From positions 1-20,101 of the IMG/VR virus record IMGVR_UViG_3300043448_000638: 20,101 bases of DNA. The stretch is one strand, 5' to 3'. The notes beneath the pieces were generated by a model that did not search any database, was not told the origin of the DNA, and saw only the letters and a list, made by a program, of their open reading frames with translations. The DNA comes from a virus. A program made the translations under genes and the position numbers. Shown here in pieces: positions 7,072 to 13,172 of this stretch (position 1 is the first letter of the stretch; each line of letters starts with the position of its first letter).

Positions 7072-8759
7072 TGTACTTTAATTTTTTACCATCTATTAAA
7101 TATGATGCTAAACCAATCAGCTATCCGTTTTCGGAATCTGATTATGTTGTAGCAAAAAATTTCTTTAGACGTTTTAAAATTGCTGATACAGCATTTTCTA
7201 ATACAGTATTTTTCAATAAGTATGCTGTGGAAGACGGGCAACGTTTAGATCTAATAGCAGAAGCAGCTTATGGCAGTCCTTTTTATGATTGGGTAATTGC
7301 TTTGACAAACAATATGATTAACCCGCTTTTCGATCTTCCAATGTCAGAAGCAGAGTTGAGAAGACATATTGAAAGTAGATATGACAATCCATACTATGAT
7401 ATTCATCACTACGAAATCATTAGTAACGAAGAACAAGAAGAACTATTTGGCAAAATAATCATTCCTGGTGGTACATGGGTTGATGAAGCTTTCTACAATG
7501 GTGAAGTGGATTATGTACTAGATACTCTTCCAAATCTTTCTCCAGTTGTAGATAACTTACCATACTCAACTGATTATATATTTTCTATTGATGATTATTT
7601 TATATTAGAATCCAGCGGAGCTACTGTAGAAAACTATGGTAGTGGTATAGGCACAAACAGTGGTTTTGCCATTCCATACCCACCAATCAAAAACAATCTA
7701 TATGCCACTGGTTATCTACGTTTTAGAGGCAACTCTGGAATAGCACGTTACGCCACGTTTAGACCAATTGAAACTACTTACTATAATAAAGTTGTTATAT
7801 ATGCCAAGTTTGGAACTGATGGTAATGGTGGTGAGTTTCCAGATCTTCCTAACGAATTTTTGAGATTGGATTATCGTAATGATCCGTCCGATCCTTGGAC
7901 AGAAATTGAGATGATTATTCCAGTCAAAATGGCACAACAAATTTTATATTCCGTTGTTGCTGTTGGTCCAGATGGAGAAGGAGGACCTGGCAGAATACCA
8001 GGAACTTATAATAACGTTATTATTTACGAAACTGATTTAGTAACACCAACAACAATGAGAGCAAATGTTATTGTTAACAGTTCTGGTGGTGTTGATAGTA
8101 TCACATTGGTTGATAGAGGATATGAAATTGATTTGGGATCATACATTATAAGAAATCAAGACATTGGAAATGGTTACATTATTTCTGGTGGTATTCAAAC
8201 TTCAGTATCAAATATAACTATTCAAGTTTCTTCTTTACTTCAAGATGACTCTGGAATTCAATACGGTAGAAAAGATTCAGAACCATTTAGATTCACCGTT
8301 AATTTGCCAAATGCGGCGAAAACATCTTCTACAGAGTTTAGATTATATCAACCAAGCAATACTGGTGTTGATAATGATAACTATGGTATTCAAGCAATTC
8401 AATTTGTCGGCACTATACCAGTAGAAAGACCTTTAGATTTTGAATGGAATCAAATTGATGCTAATAATTATGTAATTGATAACGTTATCTGGACCAGAAT
8501 AAACAGTGCTTGGTATAGAAAAGTACAGTCTGGGTATCAATTCTGGAATGGATCATCTGTAGAAGAAGTAGCTGGCAATGTTCTCGCTAGACCAGTCACT
8601 GAATTTGAATATGAAACTACAGAGAATGAAAAGAAAAGAGAAATCTATCTACTGAAACCATCTTACTTAGAAACTATTGTTGAAGATTTCAGAAAGGCAG
8701 CACTGTATAAAAAATCTTCTGATTTTGTTAGTGCTCAGTTGAAAAAAACTGGAGTATAA
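7071..8759 (+). CDS. 53: Baseplate wedge protein gp53, with a large internal insertion
   Basis: 562 aa, about three times T4 gp53 (196 aa). The N-terminus (to about residue 115) has the gp53 pattern: aromatic-rich start, an FRRFKIAD segment, then a LysM-like DGQRLDLIAEAAYGSPFYDW and WVIALTNNMINPL. The C-terminus (about 510-562, from ENEKKREIYLLKPSYLETI) matches the closing helix of T4 gp53 (ENEKLRQI...). The roughly 380 residues between are beta-rich and Gly/Asn/Thr-rich, with repeated Pro-Gly turns, and look like one or more inserted beta domains. Role known from T4: gp53 joins neighbouring wedges in the baseplate. Start shares a base with the gp48 stop. It converges on gp32, with a terminator between them. 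Confidence 0.85.
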   Translation: MYFNFLPSIKYDAKPISYPFSESDYVVAKNFFRRFKIADTAFSNTVFFNKYAVEDGQRLDLIAEAAYGSPFYDWVIALTNNMINPLFDLPMSEAELRRHIESRYDNPYYDIHHYEIISNEEQEELFGKIIIPGGTWVDEAFYNGEVDYVLDTLPNLSPVVDNLPYSTDYIFSIDDYFILESSGATVENYGSGIGTNSGFAIPYPPIKNNLYATGYLRFRGNSGIARYATFRPIETTYYNKVVIYAKFGTDGNGGEFPDLPNEFLRLDYRNDPSDPWTEIEMIIPVKMAQQILYSVVAVGPDGEGGPGRIPGTYNNVIIYETDLVTPTTMRANVIVNSSGGVDSITLVDRGYEIDLGSYIIRNQDIGNGYIISGGIQTSVSNITIQVSSLLQDDSGIQYGRKDSEPFRFTVNLPNAAKTSSTEFRLYQPSNTGVDNDNYGIQAIQFVGTIPVERPLDFEWNQIDANNYVIDNVIWTRINSAWYRKVQSGYQFWNGSSVEEVAGNVLARPVTEFEYETTENEKKREIYLLKPSYLETIVEDFRKAALYKKSSDFVSAQLKKTGV

Positions 8760-8781
8760 AAAAGGGGGACCGTAGTCCCCC
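8758..8781 (-). terminator. Intrinsic terminator of gp32, between convergent genes
   Basis: On the minus strand GGGGGAC-TACG-GTCCCCC is followed by six T. The stem is 7 bp and the loop is a UNCG-type tetraloop closed by C-G. It starts 8 bases after the gp32 stop. On the plus strand the same hairpin follows the gp53 stop but lacks a T-run, so it mainly serves the minus strand. Confidence 0.9.
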
Positions 8782-8788
8782 ATGTAAT

Positions 8789-9670
8789 TCAGTCTTCCTC
8801 AGCAAGACGAGCGAAGTAACTAAGAGCATCGTCATCATCAGTGCTAGACTGCATCGACTCCCTAAAACTAGAAGAAGATGAAGAAGCAACTGGTTCAAAC
8901 TCTTCCTCTTCTTGCTCTCGTACAGCAGCACGAGGAGCAGTGCTGTTGAGAACAGCATTCAGGCGAGTATCAAGTTCGTCATAGGACTTGAATTCACTAT
9001 CAGCAGTGTATGCTTCCAGACTGTAAGCTTGCTTCCAAACTTGTTCCAGTTCATCATCATCTGCCGAGAGAGCAGAGGGGCGATCAAATTCAGAACTGTC
9101 GTAGTTCCAATAACCAGCAACGGTCTTGATCTTCAGTTTGAAGTTAGAACCTTCCCACATATCGAAAGGATTCATGGGAGTTTCATCTTGGAACTCAGGT
9201 TGCATCGCTGCCATGATCTTATCAAAGATCTTTTTGCCGTAGCGATAGAGGAACACTTTGCCCTCAGCTTCGGGATGCTTGCTATCTTTCACAACATAGA
9301 TGTTGCTGTAGTAAGACAGTTTACGTTTCTGCTTACGAGCAACTTCTTTATCACTCTCGTGACCGCTGTTCCAAAGTCCATTGTTATGGACACAAACAGG
9401 ACACTTATCACCTTTGGTGGTCAGGCAGTTCTCAATAAACCACCCACCAGGACCTTGGAAAGCATGAGAATAGACTTTCGCCCAGGGCACCGTCTCCCCT
9501 TCAGGAGCGGGCAGGAAACGGATAACGGCATAACCGTTACCAGAAGCGTCAAGTTCGGGCTTCCAGAGACGTTCGTCGGCACCACCTCCCTCGGTGCTGG
9601 ACTTCTCAAGTTCTTTCTGAAGGAACTCAAAGTTGGTCTGGGACTTGCGCTTAAGATCAGCAAATGACAT
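8789..9670 (-). CDS. 32: Single-stranded DNA-binding protein gp32
   Basis: 293 aa, ATG at 9670 with GAGG 8 bases upstream. Regions: a basic N-terminus (MSFADLKRKSQ) for cooperativity; an OB-fold core containing the zinc site His69, Cys82, Cys90, Cys93 (T4: His64, Cys77, Cys87, Cys90), visible as YSHAF and CLTTKGDKCPVC; and a Ser-rich linker leading to an acidic tail (STDDDDALSYFARLAEED) that in T4 binds other replication proteins. It coats ssDNA in replication, recombination and repair. It is the last gene of the minus-strand cluster and ends in a strong terminator. It has its own sigma-70-type promoter, and the leader carries three tandem decamers that could be an autoregulatory operator, as T4 gp32 represses its own translation. 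Confidence 0.95.
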   Translation of the reverse strand: MSFADLKRKSQTNFEFLQKELEKSSTEGGGADERLWKPELDASGNGYAVIRFLPAPEGETVPWAKVYSHAFQGPGGWFIENCLTTKGDKCPVCVHNNGLWNSGHESDKEVARKQKRKLSYYSNIYVVKDSKHPEAEGKVFLYRYGKKIFDKIMAAMQPEFQDETPMNPFDMWEGSNFKLKIKTVAGYWNYDSSEFDRPSALSADDDELEQVWKQAYSLEAYTADSEFKSYDELDTRLNAVLNSTAPRAAVREQEEEEFEPVASSSSSSFRESMQSSTDDDDALSYFARLAEED

Positions 9671-9700
9671 TCGGATTACCTCGGATTACGTTGGATTAGT
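9671..9700 (-). repeat. Three tandem 10-base repeats in the gp32 leader
   Basis: Plus-strand decamers TCGGATTACC, TCGGATTACG and TTGGATTAGT stand head to tail, directly next to the gp32 start codon. In the mRNA this gives TAATCC repeated every 10 bases, with the Shine-Dalgarno GAGG inside the repeat array. A GATTGG segment just upstream can pair with the first CTAATC. T4 gp32 binds its own leader through a pseudoknot and short repeats, so a translational operator is a reasonable inference. Confidence 0.6.
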
Positions 9701-9726
9701 TTGATGTGACATCCAATCACTTACTC

Positions 9727-9756
9727 ATAATAACAGGGCACAGGAGCGGATGTCAA
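9727..9756 (-). promoter_or_regulatory. Sigma-70-type promoter for gp32, -35 box within a hairpin loop
   Basis: Minus strand: TTGACA (9756-9751), 18-base spacer, TATTAT (9732-9727). Transcription should start near 9720, giving a leader of about 50 bases. The -35 box lies in the loop of the inverted repeat GGCACAGG / CCTGTGCC (9737-9744 and 9760-9767), which also covers the last codons of the upstream gene. Confidence 0.75.
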
Positions 9757-9767
9757 TCCCCTGTGCC
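9737..9767. repeat. 8-bp perfect inverted repeat spanning the gp32 promoter
   Basis: GGCACAGG at 9737-9744 and CCTGTGCC at 9760-9767, 15 bases apart. One arm is in the last codons of the DUF1825 gene; the other is in the spacer of the gp32 promoter. No T-run follows on the minus strand, so it is not an ordinary terminator. It could be an operator or a weak attenuator. Confidence 0.6.
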
Positions 9768-10097
9768 AGTTTCTAGTTTGGATTTCATGACACGAATTTT
9801 TTCTAGAAGATCGTCAAATATTTGATCTACTCTTTTATTTGGATCAGCACCTAGCATAACAGCAGCCATTTTCATGCTCTCTGCTACTTCCTGTGCTTCT
9901 TGATCATCACTTAGTTTCAAGCGAGCATTAAAGATTTTTTGTTTTTCTAACAACTCTTCCATGACATTAAAGTATTCCATCTTCTTTTCTGAAGATAGAA
10001 CAGGAAAAGCATGTGCCGCTTGGAAACAATAACGTTGGAGCTCCATAATTTCTTGGAGATCTCCACGTACCATTTCGGATTGAAAAAAATTACTCAT
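9753..10097 (-). CDS. DUF1825 family protein
   Basis: 114 aa, ATG at 10097 in an ATGA overlap with the gp33 stop. The pattern matches DUF1825, a small family found in cyanobacteria and their phages: MSNFFQSEMVRGDLQEIMEL, then SSEKKMEYFNVMEELLEKQK, IFNARLKLSDDQEAQE, and a C-terminal helix with FDDLLEKIRVMKSK. It is predicted all-helical with no membrane segment. Molecular function is unknown to me. Its tight coupling to gp33 suggests a link with transcription or with the replication-late switch, but this is only context. The stop codon region forms one arm of the inverted repeat over the gp32 promoter. Confidence 0.82.
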   Translation of the reverse strand: MSNFFQSEMVRGDLQEIMELQRYCFQAAHAFPVLSSEKKMEYFNVMEELLEKQKIFNARLKLSDDQEAQEVAESMKMAAVMLGADPNKRVDQIFDDLLEKIRVMKSKLETGTGD

Positions 10098-10312
10098 ACT
10101 AATAACAATTTGGCACGACTTGTTTTCTTAATATAATTTAGTTTCTGAGCATCAAACTTTAGTTTTTCTTTCAAAGGTTTACTAATAAGTTTAGGCACAG
10201 ATTCTATTTCAATATCGTTTGTTTCACAATAAAACACAATGGCATCAATATAATTCATTGAATTGTCATGTGCTATTTTTTCCACGTCATGGGAAAACTT
10301 AGCTGCTGTCAT
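10094..10312 (-). CDS. 33: Late transcription coactivator gp33
   Basis: 72 aa from the ATG at 10312 (MTAAKFSHDVEK). I chose this start because AGAGG lies 8 bases upstream and the previous gene stops 4 bases before; longer versions, with starts at 10339 or 10405, would overlap the nuclease gene. The segment MNYIDAIVFYCETNDIEIES followed by VPKLISKPLKEKLKFDAQ resembles the core of T4 gp33 (MSYLEATTAFLEENSIPETQ...). In T4, gp33 bridges RNA polymerase and the gp45 sliding clamp at TATAAATA late promoters, boxes of which occur in this window. It is shorter than T4 gp33 (112 aa). The stop overlaps the DUF1825 start (ATGA). Confidence 0.78.
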   Translation of the reverse strand: MTAAKFSHDVEKIAHDNSMNYIDAIVFYCETNDIEIESVPKLISKPLKEKLKFDAQKLNYIKKTSRAKLLLV

Positions 10313-10316
10313 AAAT

Positions 10317-11009
10317 TTATCCTCTAATGTCTCTTTCATAAGTTTGTTCGTACTCCCGAATATATTCTTGTAACTTAATAAAGTATTCTTTTTTAGGAGG
10401 GACAATACTTACTTGAGTATCGCCAGATTCACAAGCAATAATCGTAACTAATTGTTCTACCGTCAGATTATAAAGTTCTTGGAACATACAAGCGTATGCT
10501 GTTTCTTGAACGTAATAATCATACAAATAAGACTCTTTCTTTTCTTGAGCAGATGTTTTGAAATCGATGATCGATAACTTACCATTATATTCTGCTATAC
10601 AATCCACACGACCAGCGATACGTAGAAAATCGGAATATAATGCTGCTTCTTGAAGGTATATATTATTTATATTATCAAGAATTTTTCGGGAGCAATTGAA
10701 CATCATCCACACAAGAGGAGTGTCCTTGTATAAATCGGGATCATGTTCATTATTTAAATAATTTTCAACAAGTTTGTGATACTTATTGCCGCGGTTGGTG
10801 GATCGGTTAGAAATGTTTTGTGCTTTTTCTACACCAATCCGCTGTCGCCATTCAGAAATTACTTTCCTCTTGGTTGGATTGTTACTAATTACTGTAGTAA
10901 CTGACTTGTGTTTATTGCCAGTAGGAGTAACGTAATATCTTTTCTCATCAATAGTAACCGTGTTTAGTTCTATTGGAGTGATCACATCAACATGTTGAAA
11001 AATTTTCAT
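10317..11009 (-). CDS. RecB-like PD-(D/E)XK nuclease
   Basis: 230 aa, ATG at 11009 sharing a base with the phoH stop (TAATG). Nuclease motifs visible: H78 in RGNKYHKLVE; D136 in GRVDCIAEYNGK; D149 and K151 in LSIIDFKTS; and the QxxxY motif at 168-172 (VQETAY). This is the full active-site set of the RecB/Cas4-like exonuclease family (metal-dependent). An N-terminal segment SVTTVISNNPTKRKVISEWR is common in phage members. The likely role is DNA processing, recombination or breakdown of host DNA. It sits in a co-oriented run with phoH, gp33 and gp32. A specific substrate cannot be read from sequence. Confidence 0.87.
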   Translation of the reverse strand: MKIFQHVDVITPIELNTVTIDEKRYYVTPTGNKHKSVTTVISNNPTKRKVISEWRQRIGVEKAQNISNRSTNRGNKYHKLVENYLNNEHDPDLYKDTPLVWMMFNCSRKILDNINNIYLQEAALYSDFLRIAGRVDCIAEYNGKLSIIDFKTSAQEKKESYLYDYYVQETAYACMFQELYNLTVEQLVTIIACESGDTQVSIVPPKKEYFIKLQEYIREYEQTYERDIRG

Positions 11010-11761
11010 TAAAATCCTAAATTCAATTTGGCAATTAGATAGTTCTTAACAAGTCCAGAGCGTACAATATCTTGGATACCATATTCAATTGAAGTGAAAT
11101 CTTCAGGCATATTCTGAAGAATTTTCATAAAGTCAATGATACCTGTTCGCTCATTTGTTCTCTGTAAATCAGACTGTCTAGCATCTCCACAGAAAATAAT
11201 CTTGGTGTCTTGACCACAACGAGTGATAATAGAATCAAGCTCGTGGAAGTTCAAGTTTTGACATTCATCTACGATAACAATAGAGTTGTCAAGTGTAGTT
11301 CCACGAAGGAACGATGTTGACCAGAAAGAAATAGTTTCTTGTGCTTTAAGATTTTCATAAAGCATCTCAAAGCTGTTATCGTCTGGCATCTCAAACATAT
11401 ATTTTACCATATTCTTATATGGAATTTGATATATGTCTGCTTTATCTTCATGTGTTCCAGGAAGGAATCCGATCTCTCTAGTAGCAACCAAAGAACGAAC
11501 AATATAGACCTTTTGATAAGGACTGTATTCGTCAAGAACATCTTTGAGTGCTAGATAAAGAGCAACGAAAGTTTTACCTGTACCAGCACAACCATAGGCA
11601 AAAATATTTTTACCTTTGCCATACTCTTCAAACATAACACGTTGGTTATCTGTTAGAGGTTCAATATTCAGGAGATAATCCTGACTAATAGGCTTGTTTC
11701 TTTTCATTTGGCGAGAAGACATTCTTGCGCCAGGTGCTTTTTTACTACGAGATCTTGTCAT
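11009..11761 (-). CDS. phoH: PhoH-like P-loop ATPase
   Basis: 250 aa, ATG at 11761 with GGAG 6 bases upstream in the end of the previous gene. Walker A GCAGTGKT is at 57-64; Walker B IVIVDE is at 161-166, followed by CQNL; a conserved RSLVATREIGFLPG occurs at 89-102, and IIFCGDARQSDL in the C-terminal part is the usual sensor region. phoH is one of the commonest accessory genes of cyanomyoviruses. Its exact role is unsettled: related proteins are predicted RNA helicases/ATPases, and the host gene is linked to phosphate stress in some bacteria. No Pho-box-like sequence was noticed nearby; the gene appears to be transcribed with its neighbours. Confidence 0.93.
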   Translation of the reverse strand: MTRSRSKKAPGARMSSRQMKRNKPISQDYLLNIEPLTDNQRVMFEEYGKGKNIFAYGCAGTGKTFVALYLALKDVLDEYSPYQKVYIVRSLVATREIGFLPGTHEDKADIYQIPYKNMVKYMFEMPDDNSFEMLYENLKAQETISFWSTSFLRGTTLDNSIVIVDECQNLNFHELDSIITRCGQDTKIIFCGDARQSDLQRTNERTGIIDFMKILQNMPEDFTSIEYGIQDIVRSGLVKNYLIAKLNLGF

Positions 11762-12001
11762 TTACCACTCCACTGTTGAACCAGGCAATTTAGAAACGTT
11801 TTTCATTATTTCTCCCCATCCTGGGTGGGTTTTGTCCATTTTGTTTCTCCAATCTCCAACTTCTCCGACACCAGCAACACCAGCAGTCCAGTCTTTATCC
11901 CAATCGGGATTGTCTTTTCTCCACTTATCATACTCTACCATGGACATGTAGAGTTCTTTTGTTTCGCCAGTCTCTTTATGTTTAACAGGATATGTAGGCA
12001 T
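11762..12001 (-). CDS. Small cyanophage protein, FmdB-like N-terminus without zinc cysteines
   Basis: 79 aa from ATG at 12001, which shares a base with the thyX stop (TAATG); a GTG nine bases further upstream is possible but less likely. It begins MPTYPVKHKETGETKELYMS, followed by MVEYDKWRKDNPDWDKDW and a Gly/Trp-rich tail. The MPTY start and layout resemble the FmdB-type small zinc-ribbon proteins of phages, but there are no cysteines, so no metal site. Similar ORFs occur next to phoH in other cyanomyoviruses as far as I recall. Function unknown. Probably translated together with thyX and phoH. Confidence 0.75.
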   Translation of the reverse strand: MPTYPVKHKETGETKELYMSMVEYDKWRKDNPDWDKDWTAGVAGVGEVGDWRNKMDKTHPGWGEIMKNVSKLPGSTVEW

Positions 12002-12663
12002 TATGTCCACCCCAAAGCTTCAGCACAAGTAGGAAATTGACCAGCAAAAATACATTGACATTCTTTAGCAATATCCATGTGTTCTTTCTGGGTGCCATTG
12101 GCACTTCTCAATTCTATATAGTGGATCCACGAACGAACAGATCCTGTCATGTAGATTCTAGTTGGTGTTGCCAATGGAAGAACGAATCTGGCACACTCCT
12201 TGGCAACTCCCATCTCCAAGAGGCGCTTGTAGAGATTGTTGGCAGCGGTGAAGTGCTCAGCAATCTCGGTCTGAAACTTCAGTTTCACATAGTCTCCAAG
12301 ATCATCAGTAGAATTCTGACGGTTCTTGGTATCCTGGCGACGAAGATCGGGAACAGGAATATTCTCAGTGATCAGATTTGTATCAGCATAGCGTTGTGAA
12401 AACTCTTGGAATGTAAACGAACGATGCCTCAGAATCTGTGCTGCAATACCACGACTGGTTTCAATCTCCAACGTCATGTGTGCCTGCTCAAATACTGACC
12501 AATGATTATGCTTGATGCAATACTTGAGCAGGCCAGCGACGTTAGGATTCTCCTGATTCGATGGGTTGCTCACTCTCGCTACATACCCCATCATCTTCTC
12601 CGCTTCGGGAGTCACTGATATTAGTCGGACGGGGGAGTTCTTCAAATTTGTATCCAAATCCAT
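12001..12663 (-). CDS. thyX: FAD-dependent thymidylate synthase ThyX
   Basis: 220 aa. It contains the ThyX signature RHR-x7-S-x-R at residues 79-91 (RHRSFTFQEFSQR), the N-terminal LISVTPEAEKMMGYVARVS, FEQAHMTLEIETSRG before the signature, and a C-terminal SWIHYIELRSANGTQ. It makes dTMP from dUMP using methylene-tetrahydrofolate and FADH2, supplying thymidine for phage DNA. The ATG at 12663 has no clear Shine-Dalgarno, but the next in-frame Met (24) would remove the first beta strand, so the longer start is preferred. It overlaps the upstream 94-aa ORF by 122 bases in another frame, which is unusually long for this genome; translation may be coupled. Confidence 0.93.
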   Translation of the reverse strand: MDLDTNLKNSPVRLISVTPEAEKMMGYVARVSNPSNQENPNVAGLLKYCIKHNHWSVFEQAHMTLEIETSRGIAAQILRHRSFTFQEFSQRYADTNLITENIPVPDLRRQDTKNRQNSTDDLGDYVKLKFQTEIAEHFTAANNLYKRLLEMGVAKECARFVLPLATPTRIYMTGSVRSWIHYIELRSANGTQKEHMDIAKECQCIFAGQFPTCAEALGWT

Positions 12664-12826
12664 ATGCTGATTTATTACGTGTTTGTACTAGTTGACGGAG
12701 TTTTTTAGCTTGATAGAGTTCCTTTTTTATTTTAGCATACTCTTCGTTGTCATACAAATGACTTTTATCGACAGCATTTTGTAACCAACGAATGTATTGT
12801 TTAAGATTCTGTGGTGTTTGTGTCAT
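12542..12826 (-). CDS. Unknown 94-aa protein overlapping thyX
   Basis: ATG at 12826, about 14 bases after the expected start point of a sigma-70-type promoter (12847-12875). The first 50 residues (MTQTPQNLKQYIRWLQNAVD, then DNEEYAKIKKELYQAKKLRQL) are helical and charged. The last 40 lie over the start of thyX in another frame and are polar and acidic (SRSGEDDGVCSESEQ). I do not recognise a domain. The helical N-terminal part outside the overlap reads as real protein. The alternative is a shorter gene that ends with a different frame, but no stop supports that. Confidence 0.6.
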   Translation of the reverse strand: MTQTPQNLKQYIRWLQNAVDKSHLYDNEEYAKIKKELYQAKKLRQLVQTRNKSAYGFGYKFEELPRPTNISDSRSGEDDGVCSESEQPIESGES

Positions 12827-12846
12827 ACTTTTGTTCGACTCATAAC

Positions 12847-12875
12847 ATTTTACTATGAAAAAAGGAGGGTGTCAA
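12847..12875 (-). promoter_or_regulatory. Sigma-70-type promoter before the 94-aa ORF/thyX, -35 box in the terminator loop
   Basis: Minus strand: TTGACA (12875-12870), 17-base spacer, TAAAAT (12852-12847). The six bases of the -35 box are exactly the loop of the preceding terminator hairpin. Transcription should begin near 12840. Confidence 0.72.
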
Positions 12876-12884
12876 CCCTCCTTT
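12858..12884 (-). terminator. Intrinsic terminator after the DUF4278 gene
   Basis: Minus strand: AAAGGAGGG, loop TTGACA, CCCTCCTTT, continuing into a run of six T. The stem is 9 bp with the A-T pairs. It starts 5 bases after the DUF4278 stop. Its loop is the -35 box of the next promoter. Confidence 0.88.
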
Positions 12885-12888
12885 CAAA

Positions 12889-13038
12889 TCAATATCTTGT
12901 TGCCATATGGTATTGTGCTTCTTGAAGCTTCTTTTCCTTTTCCATTTGTTTACGGATGATTGGAAGCCAATTTGCTACAATTTGTTCTTTATTAATTTCA
13001 GTATCGTATTTGATACCACGATAAGTTGCTTGTGACAT
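12889..13038 (-). CDS. DUF4278 small protein, PirA-like, 49 aa
   Basis: 49 aa from ATG at 13038, with AAGGAG ending 8 bases upstream, the best Shine-Dalgarno of the region. It begins MSQATYRGIKYDTEINKEQI, and TYRG-x-KYD is the DUF4278 signature; the rest is a charged helix ending QYHMATRY. DUF4278 proteins are small and nearly confined to cyanobacteria and cyanophages. One member, PirA of Synechocystis, binds the nitrogen sensor PII and limits arginine synthesis. The gene stands alone between its own promoter and riboswitch-like leader and its own terminator, so it is a one-gene unit. Inference: it modifies host nitrogen control during infection. The C-terminal half differs from classical short DUF4278 proteins, so PII binding is unproven. 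Confidence 0.83.
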   Translation of the reverse strand: MSQATYRGIKYDTEINKEQIVANWLPIIRKQMEKEKKLQEAQYHMATRY

Positions 13039-13070
13039 TAGGGTTCTCCTTAGTGGTTTAGGTTAAAGAG

Positions 13071-13121
13071 CGTTCCTTCAGTCGGCTTTTGCGTTCGCTA
13101 TTTCCGAATAGCGAATGAACG
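13071..13121 (-). ncRNA. Glutamine-riboswitch-like aptamer, copy 2 (proximal to gene)
   Basis: On the minus strand the 51-base element opens with CGTTCAT and closes with GAAGGAACG, so CGTTC pairs with GAACG (P1). Inside is a perfect 9-bp hairpin TTCGCTATT / AATAGCGAA with loop CGGA (P2), then CGCAAAAGCCGACT. The loop segment TCGG can pair with CCGA of the third segment, a possible pseudoknot. CGUUCA and GAAGGAACGC are landmarks of the glnA / Downstream-peptide RNA class. The internal ACGGAAGUA landmark is altered here to ACGCAAAA. Confidence 0.6.
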
Positions 13122-13124
13122 ATC

Positions 13125-13164
13125 CGTTCCGAGTCGGCTTACTTCCGTCCCAATGGGATGAACG
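13125..13164 (-). ncRNA. Glutamine-riboswitch-like aptamer, copy 1 (5' end of transcript)
   Basis: 40-base element on the minus strand, beginning only a few bases after the expected transcription start. CGTTC pairs with GAACG (P1); TCCC-ATT-GGGA forms P2; GACGGAAGTA follows, the loop-E-like landmark of glutamine (glnA) riboswitches; then AAGCCGACT, which is identical to copy 2. Tandem aptamers of this class are known in cyanobacteria. The third stem is very short, which sets it apart from classical glnA aptamers. Confidence 0.68.
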
Positions 13165-13172
13165 TACTAATA

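Noticed and set aside
8912-9667. 251-codon open frame on the plus strand
   Set aside because: It is the antisense shadow of gp32, whose zinc site, acidic tail, promoter and terminator are all on the minus strand.
10312-10405. Longer gp33 with start at 10405 or 10339
   Set aside because: These starts overlap the nuclease gene by up to 89 bases; the ATG at 10312 has AGAGG at the right distance just after the nuclease stop.
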